A DNA stretch of 46,277 bases from an uncultured Clostridia bacterium (lineage in GTDB: Bacteria > Bacillota > Clostridia > Oscillospirales > Acutalibacteraceae), in assembly GCA_946555465.1 (NCBI GenBank), contig CAMNST010000017.1:1-46277 (forward strand), in the 5' to 3' direction. The notes beneath the pieces are model-generated. The model ran no database searches, had not been told where the DNA came from, and saw only the letters and a program-made list of their open reading frames with translations. Every line of letters begins with the position of its first letter. Position 1 is the first letter of the stretch. A program made the position numbers and the translations under genes. Shown here in pieces: positions 34,513 through 43,009 of this stretch.

Positions 34513-34991
34513 TAGGTTTCGTTTATTTCTTTTAAATGATTTATGTGAATTCCGATGTGGCCTATCCCAAGAATGATTGTTGATAAAAGCAGAAAAATAT
34601 TTTTTCCGTATATTCCCAGAAAAACAAAGGCAGCAACGGGAAGTGTGGCACCGGCAACAGGTATGCCTAACAAACTGCAGTAAAAATCTTTCATTTTTTT
34701 ACTGCTTTTGAAATATCTTATCCAGTATATTTCGTATAAAATCATCAAAATAAAAGCAATAATTAAAAATATTGTCCGGTACGATTTTTGAATGTTAAAA
34801 TCACTGAATATCAGCGATAGGCAAGTTACCGAAATTTCACCGATTCTTTCAAATGCAAGAAGAATCCGATTTTCATTTTTTGCATATTTGTCATAGTTTT
34901 CAGGTTTATTTTTTGCCCATAAAAAATTAGGCGCAAAGAGCATGACGAGAAATACTAAGCCTGTGTAGGAAAAACCAAAATGTAAATTCAT
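34512..34991 (-). CDS. Small multi-pass membrane protein of unknown function
   Basis: A 159-residue protein, family not recognised. Hydrophobic segments lie near residues 5-20, 75-95, 108-128 and 130-148, separated by a charged stretch (K-N-K-P-E-N-Y-D-K-Y-A-K-N-E-N-R). The ATG at 34991 is chosen over one at 35033 because AAAGGA lies 8 bases upstream and the minus-strand promoter (35041-35013) starts transcription near 35006, inside the longer version. It is single-gene and convergent with lepA. Confidence 0.72.
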   Translation of the reverse strand: MNLHFGFSYTGLVFLVMLFAPNFLWAKNKPENYDKYAKNENRILLAFERIGEISVTCLSLIFSDFNIQKSYRTIFLIIAFILMILYEIYWIRYFKSSKKMKDFYCSLLGIPVAGATLPVAAFVFLGIYGKNIFLLLSTIILGIGHIGIHINHLKEINET

Positions 34992-35012
34992 AATATGTTC
35001 CTTTCCGTTTTT

Positions 35013-35041
35013 ATTATATAGTTTCCGCACCATGTTTTCAA
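35013..35041 (-). promoter_or_regulatory. Promoter of the small membrane-protein gene (minus strand)
   Basis: On the minus strand: TTGAAA (35041-35036), a 17-bp spacer and TATAAT (35018-35013). It sets the start codon choice for the gene ending at 34512. Confidence 0.75.
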
Positions 35042-35114
35042 TAGACCTAATATCGATTTTTAATTATATTTACTCGAAAAATTTATAAAAATTCAAATAA
35101 ATCGAAATATTTTC

Positions 35115-35143
35115 TTGACATAACAACGATTTTGTGATAATAT
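35115..35143 (+). promoter_or_regulatory. Promoter of tRNA-Gln
   Basis: A perfect TTGACA (35115-35120), a 17-bp spacer and TAATAT (35138-35143), 19 bp before the mature tRNA 5' end. Confidence 0.8.
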
Positions 35144-35162
35144 TATTGCACAATACAGATAC

Positions 35163-35236
35163 AGAGGTATAGTGTAACGGTAACACTCCGGACTCTGACT
35201 CCGTCATTTAAGGTTCGAATCCTTATACCTCTGCCA
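35163..35236 (+). tRNA. tRNA-Gln (anticodon CTG)
   Basis: A full cloverleaf can be drawn: 7-bp acceptor stem (35163-35169 with 35226-35232), a short D-arm, anticodon stem-loop at 35188-35204 with loop CTCTGAC and anticodon CTG at 35195-35197, T-arm 35209-35225 with loop TTCGAAT, discriminator G35233 and encoded CCA (35234-35236). The outermost anticodon-stem pair is a C-T mismatch. The strand opposite to this gene creates false reading frames. Confidence 0.93.
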
Positions 35237-35240
35237 GCAG

Positions 35241-35270
35241 GCGGTGACATTATAGATGTCACCGCTTTTT
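35241..35270 (+). terminator. Terminator after tRNA-Gln
   Basis: A perfect 10-bp stem (35241-35250 with 35256-35265) around TATAG, followed by TTTTT. Confidence 0.93.
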
Positions 35271-35296
35271 CTATACAAAATAGCCGTAAAAAGTTC

Positions 35297-35338
35297 AAAA
35301 TCGCCCTCAATCTGCTGCTGATTTGAGGGCGATTTTTT
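35297..35338 (+). terminator. Second, orphan terminator downstream of tRNA-Gln
   Basis: A perfect 14-bp stem (35297-35310 with 35323-35336) with a 12-base loop and TTTTTTC. No gene lies between it and the tRNA terminator, so it may belong to a gene that has been lost or to inserted DNA. Confidence 0.88.
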
Positions 35339-35458
35339 CTTTTCTGTTTTGTTGAGATTTTTTGTGAGACTTTCAGAGACCTGAAAATTATCAATTCTCA
35401 AAACCGAACGAGAGCGATTGGGAGCGTTTAGGTGAGAGACTTTTGAGAGATATGCCAT

Positions 35459-35486
35459 ATTGAAATCATCATTTTATATGATATAA
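35459..35486 (+). promoter_or_regulatory. Promoter of crcB
   Basis: TTGAAA (35459-35464), a 16-bp spacer and TATAAT (35481-35486). The leader is under 35 nt, so a fluoride riboswitch cannot fit between this promoter and crcB. Confidence 0.72.
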
Positions 35487-35519
35487 TATTAGTTGAAAAT
35501 TCTGTGTTGAGGTTGAAAA

Positions 35520-35885
35520 ATGTTAAATTGCTTGTTAGTGGGTTTGGGTGGATTTATTGGTGCAGTTTTAAGATATTTGATAAGCCTGATACCGATTAAG
35601 AATCCTGAATCATTTCCGATTAATACTTTTATCATAAATATTATCGGTGCTTTTGCAATCGGATGTATAGCTTTTGCTGCATCAAAAAATGAAAATATTG
35701 ATCCTAAATTATTACTCTTTTTAAAAGTTGGAATATGTGGTGGTTTTACAACCTTTTCTACATTTTCTCTTGAAACTGCAGAACTCATAAAAGGCGGTTC
35801 AGTTTTGACTGCTGTTATTTATGTTATCTTCAGTATTGTAGTTGGAGTTTTAGCAGTAATGCTGCCACAGTTAGTGCTGAAATAA
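35520..35885 (+). CDS. crcB: Fluoride ion channel CrcB/Fluc
   Basis: A 121-residue membrane protein forming a dual-topology dimer that exports fluoride. It has four hydrophobic helices and the family motifs G-G-x-I-G-A-V-L-R-Y near the N-terminus, I-N-T-F-I-I-N-I-I-G-A-F (Asn-rich helix 2) and G-I-C-G-G-F-T-T-F-S-T-F-S, which holds the sodium site and the pore phenylalanines. GAGG lies 8 bases before the ATG. It is transcribed alone and ends at a terminator. No second crcB copy or fluoride riboswitch is present here. Confidence 0.94.
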   Translation: MLNCLLVGLGGFIGAVLRYLISLIPIKNPESFPINTFIINIIGAFAIGCIAFAASKNENIDPKLLLFLKVGICGGFTTFSTFSLETAELIKGGSVLTAVIYVIFSIVVGVLAVMLPQLVLK

Positions 35886-35921
35886 TTGTTCTTATATTGT
35901 TCGTCATCAAAATTTGAGGTG

Positions 35922-35958
35922 GGGGTACTGTATATTTTGCAGTACCCCTGCTTTTTTA
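35922..35958 (+). terminator. Terminator after crcB
   Basis: A 9-bp GC-rich stem (35922-35930 with 35940-35948), a 9-base loop, then TGCTTTTTT. Confidence 0.9.
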
Positions 35959-35966
35959 TTGCAATG

Positions 35967-36006
35967 TTAACATAGGCTTAACATATATCTGCTTTCACAA
36001 TTAACA
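35967..36006 (+). promoter_or_regulatory. Pho-box-like direct repeats upstream of pstS
   Basis: TTAACA at 35967-35972 and 35978-35983 with a 5-bp gap (11-bp period), then TTCACA at 35994-35999 and TTAACA at 36001-36006. The first two end 10 bp before the -35 box. This fits the TT(A/C/T)ACA repeats bound by PhoP in Bacillus; the match is by eye. Confidence 0.65.
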
Positions 36007-36022
36007 TGCAAGAAATTATACT
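35994..36022 (+). promoter_or_regulatory. pst operon promoter
   Basis: TTCACA (35994-35999), a 17-bp spacer and TATACT (36017-36022). A weak -35 next to Pho-box-like repeats fits an activator-dependent promoter. Confidence 0.65.
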
Positions 36023-36063
36023 CTAAGTGTACTGAGGTACAGAAAAATTTGGAGGATAATATT

Positions 36064-36900
36064 ATGAAAAAAACAATTATCGCAGTAATCGGAGTATTGG
36101 CAAGTGTTTGCTTAATCATCGGAATTTTTGCAGGCTGTAAGGGTGCAGTTTCAAAGCCACAGAACAGTAAGCAGACAGTATCAACCGACGGTTCAACATC
36201 AATGGAAAAGGTAATGGGTTATCTCAGCGAGTCATATATGTCAGACAATGAGAATGTAACAGTAACATACAATCCGACAGGCTCGGGAGCAGGTATTCAG
36301 GCTGTTGCCGAAGGCAGATGTGATATCGGTCTTGCGAGCCGTAACCTGAAGGATGAAGAGAAAGCAAATCTCAATGAAACTGTTGTTGCGATTGACGGCA
36401 TTGCAGTGATTGTAAACAATGAAAACACTGTTTCGGATTTAACGATTGAGCAGATAGCAGGTATCTACAAGGGCGAAATCACAAACTGGAAAGAGCTTGG
36501 CGGAGCAGATGCACCTATCGTTTTAATCGGCAGAGAGGCAGCATCAGGTACAAGAGACGGCTTTGAATCCATAACAGGCACAGAGGATTTGTGTAAATAT
36601 TCACAGGAATTAACATCAACAGGTGATGTGGTACAGACCGTTTCATCAAATCCGAATGCTATCGGATATGCTTCACTTGCATCGGTCGGAGATACTGTAA
36701 AAGCTGTTAAAGTTGAGGGTGTAACACCAACAACCGATACCATTCAGAACGGAGAATACAAAATTCAGCGTAACTTTGTTTTTGTTACGAAAAAAGATGA
36801 TAAGTTAAATGAATCAGCACAGAATTTCTTTGATTTTGCAGCAAACGGTCAGGCTGATGATTTGATTGTTAAGGCAGGAGCAGTTCCTGTAAAAAGATAA
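36064..36900 (+). CDS. pstS: Phosphate-binding lipoprotein PstS
   Basis: The extracellular phosphate receptor of the high-affinity Pst ABC importer. It has 278 residues with a lipoprotein signal peptide ending I-F-A-G-C (lipidated Cys25). Phosphate-contact motifs are visible: D-G-S-T-S-M, P-T-G-S-G-A-G, and R-E-A-A-S-G-T-R-D. TTG 36049 is an alternative start, but ATG 36064 has GGAGG 8 bases upstream. It is the first gene of pstS-pstC-pstA-pstB, with Pho-box-like repeats ahead of its promoter. Confidence 0.96.
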   Translation: MKKTIIAVIGVLASVCLIIGIFAGCKGAVSKPQNSKQTVSTDGSTSMEKVMGYLSESYMSDNENVTVTYNPTGSGAGIQAVAEGRCDIGLASRNLKDEEKANLNETVVAIDGIAVIVNNENTVSDLTIEQIAGIYKGEITNWKELGGADAPIVLIGREAASGTRDGFESITGTEDLCKYSQELTSTGDVVQTVSSNPNAIGYASLASVGDTVKAVKVEGVTPTTDTIQNGEYKIQRNFVFVTKKDDKLNESAQNFFDFAANGQADDLIVKAGAVPVKR

Positions 36901-36909
36901 GGTATTGTA

Positions 36910-37785
36910 ATGAAAAATATTAAAAACACAGTAAATGCAGTTGAAAAAGCAGTTAAGTTTGTATTCACTGTATGCGGTTTTCTTGTAATCGGTTTTGTGC
37001 TGTTGATTACAGTGTTTTTGATTATCAACGGTATGCCTGCAATCAAAAAAATTGGTTTTGCGGATTTCTTTTTTAATACGAAATGGGCGTCCACTGCAGA
37101 GCCAGCATCATACGGAATACTGCCGTTTACAATGACCTCTGTTTACGGAACATTAGGTGCGGTTGTTATCGGTGTTCCGATAGGCATACTGTGCGCAGTA
37201 TTTATTTCAAAAACTGCGCCGCCGAAAATCGCAAAGACAGTCAGCAGTGCAGTAGATTTGCTGTCAGGTATACCGTCTGTTGTGTATGGCCTTTTGGGCA
37301 TGATTATCATTGTACCCTTAGTCAGAAAAGCGTTTAATATACCTGACGGAGCAACTTTATTTTCGGCAATTCTTGTGCTTTCCGTTATGATTCTGCCGTC
37401 TGTTATTTCTGTATCGACAACAGCAATAAGTGCCGTGCCAAAGGAATATGAAGAGGCATCGCTGGCACTTGGCGCAACAAAAACAGAAACAACTTTCAAA
37501 GTAACTCTTCCTGCTGCTAAAAGCGGAATTGTTACAGCCGTTGTTCTCGGAATCGGAAGAGCAATCGGCGAGGCGATGGCAGTTATGATGGTGGCAGGCA
37601 ATGTGGCAAATATGCCCGGTTTGTTCAAAAGCGTACGCTTTCTTACAACGGCAGTTGCAAGTGAAATGTCTTATTCATCAGGACTGCAAAGGCAGGCATT
37701 GTTTTCAATCGCACTGGTCTTGTTTATCTTCATAATGGCGATAAACATTATTCTGAATGTAACTGTAAAAAGGAATAGGGAGTAA
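36910..37785 (+). CDS. pstC: Phosphate ABC transporter permease PstC
   Basis: One of the two membrane subunits of the Pst importer. It has 291 residues with about six membrane helices and the transporter coupling motif E-E-A-S-L-A-L-G-A-T-K-T-E-T in the cytoplasmic loop, plus G-I-G-R-A-I-G-E-A-M-A-V near the C-terminus, typical of PstC. It starts 9 bp after pstS and is followed 5 bp later by pstA. Confidence 0.96.
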   Translation: MKNIKNTVNAVEKAVKFVFTVCGFLVIGFVLLITVFLIINGMPAIKKIGFADFFFNTKWASTAEPASYGILPFTMTSVYGTLGAVVIGVPIGILCAVFISKTAPPKIAKTVSSAVDLLSGIPSVVYGLLGMIIIVPLVRKAFNIPDGATLFSAILVLSVMILPSVISVSTTAISAVPKEYEEASLALGATKTETTFKVTLPAAKSGIVTAVVLGIGRAIGEAMAVMMVAGNVANMPGLFKSVRFLTTAVASEMSYSSGLQRQALFSIALVLFIFIMAINIILNVTVKRNRE

Positions 37786-37790
37786 GCAGA

Positions 37791-38657
37791 ATGAACGATA
37801 AAATATCTAAAAAAAGAAAAGTTAAGATTACTCTGCTGAATGCCCTTGTTTATCTTTCTGCAGGTATCATTATTTTAATGCTGATTGGTATAATCGGATA
37901 TGTTTTTTACAGAGGTCTGCCGAATCTTTCCTTTGACTTTTTAACATCAACACCAAGTCTTATTAAGGATACAGTCGGCATTTTACCGAATATTTTAAAT
38001 ACGATTTATATCATTCTGATGACGCTTGTTATCGTTCTTCCGCTTGGTGTAGGTGCTGCAATTTATCTGAATGAATATGCCAAAAACAAAAAGTTTGTCA
38101 GAGTCATAGAGCTTGCAACGGAAACCCTGTCAGGCATACCGTCAATTATTTATGGTTTAGTTGGTATGCTGATATTTGTTCAGTTTTGTTCGCTTGGAAC
38201 AAGCCTTATTGCAGGTGCATTAACCCTTGTTATTATGACGTTGCCTACCATTATCAGAACAACGCAGGAAAGTCTGAAAACAATTCCGAATAGCTATCGT
38301 GAAGGCTCTCTTGCTCTCGGTGCAGGAAAATGGCATATGATACGCACAGTTGTTTTACCAAGTGCGGTTGACGGAATTGTAACCGGATGTATTTTATCTG
38401 TCGGCAGAATTATCGGCGAAAGTGCCGCATTATTGTTCACAGCAGGAATGGCGAACAATTTGTTTTACATATTTGAAAGCTTTCTGCCTGAAAAAGCAGG
38501 CTCAACACTGACTGTAGCACTTTATGTTTATGCTAAAGAACGAGGTGAATTTGATATCGCATTTGCAATAGCGGTAATCCTTATGGTGCTTACCTTTATT
38601 ATCAATTTATCAGCAAAACTTGCAGGAAAAGTACTCAGAAAGCGAAAGGAAAAGTAA
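37791..38657 (+). CDS. pstA: Phosphate ABC transporter permease PstA
   Basis: Second membrane subunit of the Pst importer, with 288 residues and about six helices. Visible: [12 protein letters not shown] near the start of the permease domain, [10 protein letters not shown], the coupling loop [12 protein letters not shown], and [16 protein letters not shown], which marks PstA. Its stop overlaps the first base of the pstB start, so the two are translationally coupled. Confidence 0.96.
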   Translation: MNDKISKKRKVKITLLNALVYLSAGIIILMLIGIIGYVFYRGLPNLSFDFLTSTPSLIKDTVGILPNILNTIYIILMTLVIVLPLGVGAAIYLNEYAKNKKFVRVIELATETLSGIPSIIYGLVGMLIFVQFCSLGTSLIAGALTLVIMTLPTIIRTTQESLKTIPNSYREGSLALGAGKWHMIRTVVLPSAVDGIVTGCILSVGRIIGESAALLFTAGMANNLFYIFESFLPEKAGSTLTVALYVYAKERGEFDIAFAIAVILMVLTFIINLSAKLAGKVLRKRKEK

Positions 38658-39409
38658 TGGCAAATATGATAAAAACAGAAAATCTAAATCTGTGGTATGG
38701 TGAAAATCAGGCTTTAAAAAATATAAATATAGAAATTTCCGAAAAGCAGATTACCGCACTGATTGGACCGTCAGGATGCGGTAAATCAACCTTTTTAAAA
38801 ACACTGAATCGTATGAATGATTTGGTAGACGGATGTAGAATTGACGGAAAAATATGGATTAATAATCTGGATATTTATAATAATACTGATGTGAATATGC
38901 TCAGAAAAAATGTAGGTATGGTGTTTCAAAAGCCGAATCCGTTTCCTATGAGCATTTATGATAATATTGCTTATGGTCCGAGAATACACGGAATCAAGTC
39001 CAAATTCAAGCTTGACGAAATTGTTGAGTGTTCATTAAAGCAGGCGGCAATATGGGAGGAATGTAAGGACCGTTTAAAAAAGAGTGCTCTCAGTATGAGC
39101 GGCGGTCAGCAGCAAAGGCTCTGTATTGCAAGAGCACTTGCAGTTGAGCCGAAAATACTCCTTATGGATGAGCCGACTTCAGCACTTGACCCTATCTCTA
39201 CATCAAAAATTGAGGATTTGGCACTCAAACTGAAAAAAAATTATACAATCATTATCGTTACACACAATATGCAGCAGGCAATGAGAATTGCCGATAAAAC
39301 AGCATTCTTCCTACTCGGTGAAATGGTTGAGTATAATAATACCGATATTATTTTTAATAATCCGCACAGTGAAAAAACAAAGGATTATATTAACGGAAGA
39401 TTTGGTTGA
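38657..39409 (+). CDS. pstB: Phosphate ABC transporter ATP-binding protein PstB
   Basis: ATPase of the Pst importer, 250 residues. Walker [10 protein letters not shown] is followed by the PstB-typical L-N-R-M-N-D. The Q-loop region reads [15 protein letters not shown]. Signature M-S-G-G-Q-Q-Q-R-L, Walker B I-L-L-M-D-E-P and H-loop V-T-H-N-M follow. In most operons phoU comes next; here a response regulator gene follows after 66 bp and phoU is absent. Confidence 0.97.
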   Translation: MANMIKTENLNLWYGENQALKNINIEISEKQITALIGPSGCGKSTFLKTLNRMNDLVDGCRIDGKIWINNLDIYNNTDVNMLRKNVGMVFQKPNPFPMSIYDNIAYGPRIHGIKSKFKLDEIVECSLKQAAIWEECKDRLKKSALSMSGGQQQRLCIARALAVEPKILLMDEPTSALDPISTSKIEDLALKLKKNYTIIIVTHNMQQAMRIADKTAFFLLGEMVEYNNTDIIFNNPHSEKTKDYINGRFG

Positions 39410-39416
39410 TTTTCTA

Positions 39417-39445
39417 TTGCTTAACAACGGTTATCGTTTTATAAT
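39417..39445 (+). promoter_or_regulatory. Internal promoter ahead of the phoB-type regulator
   Basis: TTGCTT (39417-39422), a 17-bp spacer and TATAAT (39440-39445). A single TTAACA (39421-39426) overlaps the -35, so autoregulation is possible but weakly supported. Confidence 0.55.
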
Positions 39446-39475
39446 GAAAACAGAACAGAAACAGAGGTGATTTGT

Positions 39476-40156
39476 ATGATATTTATTCTTGAAGATGATG
39501 ATAATATCCGCAAGTTGGTTTGCTATGCTTTAAACAAAGAGGGATATGGTGCTGAGGGCTTTGATAAGCCGTCATTGTTCTGGAAAAGAATGAATGATGA
39601 AACACCTCAGCTGATACTTCTTGATATTATGCTGCCTGAAGAAGACGGACTTTCTGTTTTAAAGAAATTGCAAAGCAGTAAAAAATACGAGGACATTCCT
39701 GTTATTATGATAACGGCAAAAAACAGCGAGTTTGATAAGGCAACAGGTCTCGATCTCGGTGCGGATGATTATATTGCAAAGCCCTTTGGTATGGTTGAGT
39801 TTGTATCAAGAGTTCGTGCAGTTCTGCGCCGTTATGAGAAAACAAGAAATAAAAATAATGTATATGAAATAGGTAAATTATATGTTGATTCCGAAAAGCA
39901 TATTATTAAGGTTTCAGGAGAAGCGATAGAGCTTTCCTATAAGGAATACAAGCTTCTGTCTGTATTATTGGAAGCAAACGGCAAGGTTGTAACAAGGGAT
40001 GAGCTGCTGCAAAGGGTGTGGGGTGAGTTTTATGAAGAGTCACGCACGCTTGATGTTCATATCCGAAAACTCAGAGTAAAACTAAAGGCAGCAGGGAATT
40101 ATATAAAAACAGTTAAAAATATCGGTTATCAGTTTATGGGAGATACGAATGAATAA
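39476..40156 (+). CDS. Response regulator of the PhoB/PhoP (OmpR) type
   Basis: A 226-residue regulator. The receiver domain (about 1-118) has the acidic pocket E-D-D-D near residue 6, phosphoacceptor Asp50 (I-L-L-D-I-M-L-P), Thr80 and Lys102 (A-K-P-F-G). The C-terminal winged helix (about 128-222) contains L-S-Y-K-E-Y-K-L-L, R-D-E-L-L-Q-R-V-W-G, T-L-D-V-H-I-R-K-L-R-V-K-L and I-G-Y-Q-F. GTG 39467 is in frame, but ATG 39476 sits at proper distance from AGAGGTG. It overlaps the kinase gene by 8 bp. Location directly after pstSCAB makes a phosphate-starvation role likely, though the receiver itself does not prove it. Confidence 0.9.
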   Translation: MIFILEDDDNIRKLVCYALNKEGYGAEGFDKPSLFWKRMNDETPQLILLDIMLPEEDGLSVLKKLQSSKKYEDIPVIMITAKNSEFDKATGLDLGADDYIAKPFGMVEFVSRVRAVLRRYEKTRNKNNVYEIGKLYVDSEKHIIKVSGEAIELSYKEYKLLSVLLEANGKVVTRDELLQRVWGEFYEESRTLDVHIRKLRVKLKAAGNYIKTVKNIGYQFMGDTNE

Positions 40157-41798
40157 AAAAATATTCCGCTCAAGTGTGGCGGTTGCATTGGCTGTGTTGC
40201 TGTCAAGCATTGTGCTGATTATGGGAATCCTTTTTCAGTATTTTGAAAATCAACTGCAAAGCGAGCTTGAAAGTGAGGCAAATTATATTGCCTACGCTGT
40301 TGAAAATCAAGGACTTGATTATATTGAAAATTTTACTGACAGTGACAAGCGTATAACACTTATTTCACCTGATGGTGATGTTATTGCAGACACCTCTGCC
40401 GATGAATCAAAACTTGATGATCATTCAGGAAGGCAAGAGGTTGCGGATGCTATGAAAAACGGACAAGGTACAAGCATCCGTTATTCCGGCACGCTTGCAG
40501 AAAAAACAGTATATTATGCAATGAAAATGAATGACGGCAATATCCTGCGTGTTTCAACAACACAGTACACGGTTGTAACAATCTTAATAAGCCTGCTTCA
40601 GCCGATACTGATTGTTTTTGTTGTTGCAATCGCAGTGTCCTTTGCATTGGCGCAAAAAGTTTCAAAGTCAATCATTAAGCCTATCAATGAGATTGATTTG
40701 GAAAATCCGTCAAACAATGAGCCGTATGATGAGCTTGCTCCGCTGCTCAGAAAAATCTCAAAGCAAAAGCAAACGATTGAAAAGCAGATAAAGGAGGCTG
40801 AGCATAAGCAGGAGGAATTCAGGCTTATCACCGAGAATATGAAGGAAGGCTTTATTGTTGTTGATAAGCAAATGAACCTTTTGACCTATAATCGTGCTGC
40901 CTTGAAACTGCTTAGTATAGAAAAATCGCAGCCTGAAAAAATGCTGACGGATTGTGATGACAATTTGCTTTTTGCCATAGAAAAGGCTTTGACAGGAGAA
41001 CGTGAAAAAGGCGATTTAACATTTAATAATAACCATTATCGGCTAATTGCAAATCCTGTTTTGGAAGAAAATACCGTTATCGGTGCAGTTATTATCATTA
41101 TTGATGTAACCGAAAGTGTTCAGCGAGAGCAGTTAAGACAAGAGTTTACCTCAAATGTTTCTCACGAATTGAAAACACCGCTCACATCCATATCAGGCTT
41201 TGCTGAAATGATGAAAAGCGGTGATATGCCTGCGTCTGTTGTAAAGGATTTTTCATCATCAATCTATGACGAGGCTCAAAGACTTATCACGCTGGTTAAT
41301 GATATTATCAAAATATCAGAGCTTGATGAAAAAAAGGATAAGGCGAATCTGGAAGAGGTTGATTTGTTTGAGCTGTCATCCGATATCATCAACAGATTAG
41401 AGCCTGTTGCAGACAAACGAAATATCTGTCTTAATCTGATTGGTGAAAGTACTGTTCTTTTGGGCAATGAAAAAATACTTGATGAAATGATCTATAATCT
41501 CTGCGATAATGCAATCAAATATAATGTTGACAGCGGAACGGTTGATATTATACTCAGTGAAAGCAATCATCATATAAAATTAACCGTAAGAGATACGGGC
41601 ATCGGCATACCTCAATCAGAGCAGGAACGCATATTTGAACGCTTTTATCGTGTTGATAAAAGTCATTCAAAAGCCATCGGCGGAACAGGCTTGGGACTTT
41701 CAATCGTCAAGCACGCAGCAATTTATCATAATGCCGAAATCAAAGTAAAAAGCGAACTCAATAAAGGCACATCAATAACGGTAATGTTTAATAAATAG
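40149..41798 (+). CDS. Sensor histidine kinase of the PhoR type
   Basis: A 549-residue membrane kinase: helix 1 (about 9-30), extracellular sensor (about 31-140), helix 2 (about 142-166), a short HAMP-like linker, a PAS domain (about 224-325), the H-box F-T-S-N-V-S-H-E-L-K-T-P with His339, and the ATPase domain with N-box L-C-D-N-A-I-K-Y-N, G1 D-T-G-I-G-I, F-box E-R-F-Y-R-V-D and G2 G-G-T-G-L-G-L. This is the PhoR layout. The extracellular sensor may be PDC-like. The start overlaps the regulator gene. phoU, which normally links Pst to PhoR, is not present in this cluster. Confidence 0.9.
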   Translation: MNKKIFRSSVAVALAVLLSSIVLIMGILFQYFENQLQSELESEANYIAYAVENQGLDYIENFTDSDKRITLISPDGDVIADTSADESKLDDHSGRQEVADAMKNGQGTSIRYSGTLAEKTVYYAMKMNDGNILRVSTTQYTVVTILISLLQPILIVFVVAIAVSFALAQKVSKSIIKPINEIDLENPSNNEPYDELAPLLRKISKQKQTIEKQIKEAEHKQEEFRLITENMKEGFIVVDKQMNLLTYNRAALKLLSIEKSQPEKMLTDCDDNLLFAIEKALTGEREKGDLTFNNNHYRLIANPVLEENTVIGAVIIIIDVTESVQREQLRQEFTSNVSHELKTPLTSISGFAEMMKSGDMPASVVKDFSSSIYDEAQRLITLVNDIIKISELDEKKDKANLEEVDLFELSSDIINRLEPVADKRNICLNLIGESTVLLGNEKILDEMIYNLCDNAIKYNVDSGTVDIILSESNHHIKLTVRDTGIGIPQSEQERIFERFYRVDKSHSKAIGGTGLGLSIVKHAAIYHNAEIKVKSELNKGTSITVMFNK

Positions 41799-41809
41799 AA
41801 TGAGTTAAG

Positions 41810-41845
41810 AAAGGCAGGAAACTCTATATTTCCTGCCTTTTAATT
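41810..41845. terminator. Bidirectional terminator between phoR-type gene and integrase
   Basis: A perfect 12-bp stem (41810-41821 with 41829-41840) with a 7-base loop and T-rich 3' flank. It also marks the left edge of the mobile element: the attachment site must lie close by. Confidence 0.88.
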
Positions 41846-41847
41846 TG

Positions 41848-42990
41848 TTATGCATTAATTGCTTTTTGTTCCTTTTGATTTGCATATTCAACTAATCTTT
41901 TTCTGTTCTGCTCAAATACTTCGTCTACCATATGCGTATAGATTTTAGCAGTTACTGATATATCGGAATGTCCCATAAGTTCTTTTGCAACATTCAGAGG
42001 TACACCTGCAGCTTGGCAGTCAGTGCAGAATGTGTGACGGAGTAGGTAAGGTTCTAAATCTTCAGCTAATGTTGATTTGGTAATCTGATTTCTGTAAATC
42101 GTTGCACCGTTTGCAATGTCCATCTCTCTGCAAAAATTGTGCCATGCATGATAAAATGCATTTTCGTCCATAGGGAGTTTATTGTTTTTAACTCTCACGA
42201 ATACATATTTGTCATTAAAACCTTTGAGCTTGTGTTCAATGAGTGCTGATTTGAGTTGTGGTGGAATCGGTATCTTTCTACCTGTTCCTGCTTCGGTTTT
42301 CGATTTGCCGACAGTCAATATACTGTTTTCAAAATCTAACCAACTCCATTCCATTCTGCGAATTTCTATCGGTCTGAGTCCGCAGTAGAGCATTGTCAAC
42401 ACCATTGTTCCTGCATAGTGAGTTTTAGCAGTTTCGAGTATCATTGCTCGCTCTTCGTCTGTTATAGGTCTGCGAGTACCTTGTGTAACACTCGGTAGTA
42501 CAATATCTTCGGCAGGATTGTCGGGTATTAATTTCTGCTTTTTAGCTTTTCTCATTATCCTACGCAATGTCATTCTCAATTTTGAAACCATAGCTTTGCT
42601 TTTGCCAACATATTGATTTAAGAATCGTTGACAGTCATCCTCTTGTATCTCACATAATTTGTAATTTTTGAAGTAGGGTATTATGTGAGTGTACACATAA
42701 TTTTTGTAATTGTCTTTGTTGACTTGACTACAGTCAGCATTCTTAACATTTAACTCATACCAATTATCAGCAAAATCTTTGAATAACATATCAGGAAATA
42801 CACCTTTATGTTTCTGTTCTTCTTTTTGAATGTAGTAATCACGGATTTTATCATCCATAATTTTTCTGCATTCTTTTTCTGATTTTTTGGAACGAGCAGT
42901 TAAAACATCGTATTCACCTTGTTCGTTCTTAATCCTTTTAGTCATACGATAGCAAATGAATTTGCCATCTTTGTCATATAGTTCGTACAT
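41848..42990 (-). CDS. int: Tyrosine recombinase/integrase of an integrative mobilizable element
   Basis: A site-specific recombinase of 380 residues, Tn916-Int-like in layout: an N-terminal arm-binding region, a SAM-like core-binding domain (about 75-160), and the catalytic domain with Arg in Y-C-G-L-R-P-I-E-I-R-R, L-L-R-H-T-F, H-S-D-I-S-V-T and the nucleophile Tyr in I-Y-T-H. ATG 42990 is chosen because AAAGGAGG lies 7 bases upstream; the longer frame from 43035 has no such site. A stem-loop lies just ahead of the ribosome binding site. The gene ends next to the phoR terminator, so the left attachment site is probably within or just beyond 41799-41848. Confidence 0.93.
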   Translation of the reverse strand: MYELYDKDGKFICYRMTKRIKNEQGEYDVLTARSKKSEKECRKIMDDKIRDYYIQKEEQKHKGVFPDMLFKDFADNWYELNVKNADCSQVNKDNYKNYVYTHIIPYFKNYKLCEIQEDDCQRFLNQYVGKSKAMVSKLRMTLRRIMRKAKKQKLIPDNPAEDIVLPSVTQGTRRPITDEERAMILETAKTHYAGTMVLTMLYCGLRPIEIRRMEWSWLDFENSILTVGKSKTEAGTGRKIPIPPQLKSALIEHKLKGFNDKYVFVRVKNNKLPMDENAFYHAWHNFCREMDIANGATIYRNQITKSTLAEDLEPYLLRHTFCTDCQAAGVPLNVAKELMGHSDISVTAKIYTHMVDEVFEQNRKRLVEYANQKEQKAINA

Positions 42991-43009
42991 AAATAACCTC
43001 CTTTTCTGC

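Noticed and set aside
35143-35458. Minus-strand open frames running through tRNA-Gln, one with R-Y-K-D-S-N-L near its end
   Set aside because: This peptide is the well-known artefact of translating the opposite strand of a tRNA gene; no ribosome binding site or family is visible.
35459-35519. Fluoride riboswitch ahead of crcB
   Set aside because: The crcB-motif core is absent and the promoter leaves fewer than 35 nt of leader.
36049-36063. Upstream TTG start for pstS
   Set aside because: GGAGG overlaps this codon and is properly spaced for ATG 36064, which also gives a normal lipoprotein signal peptide.
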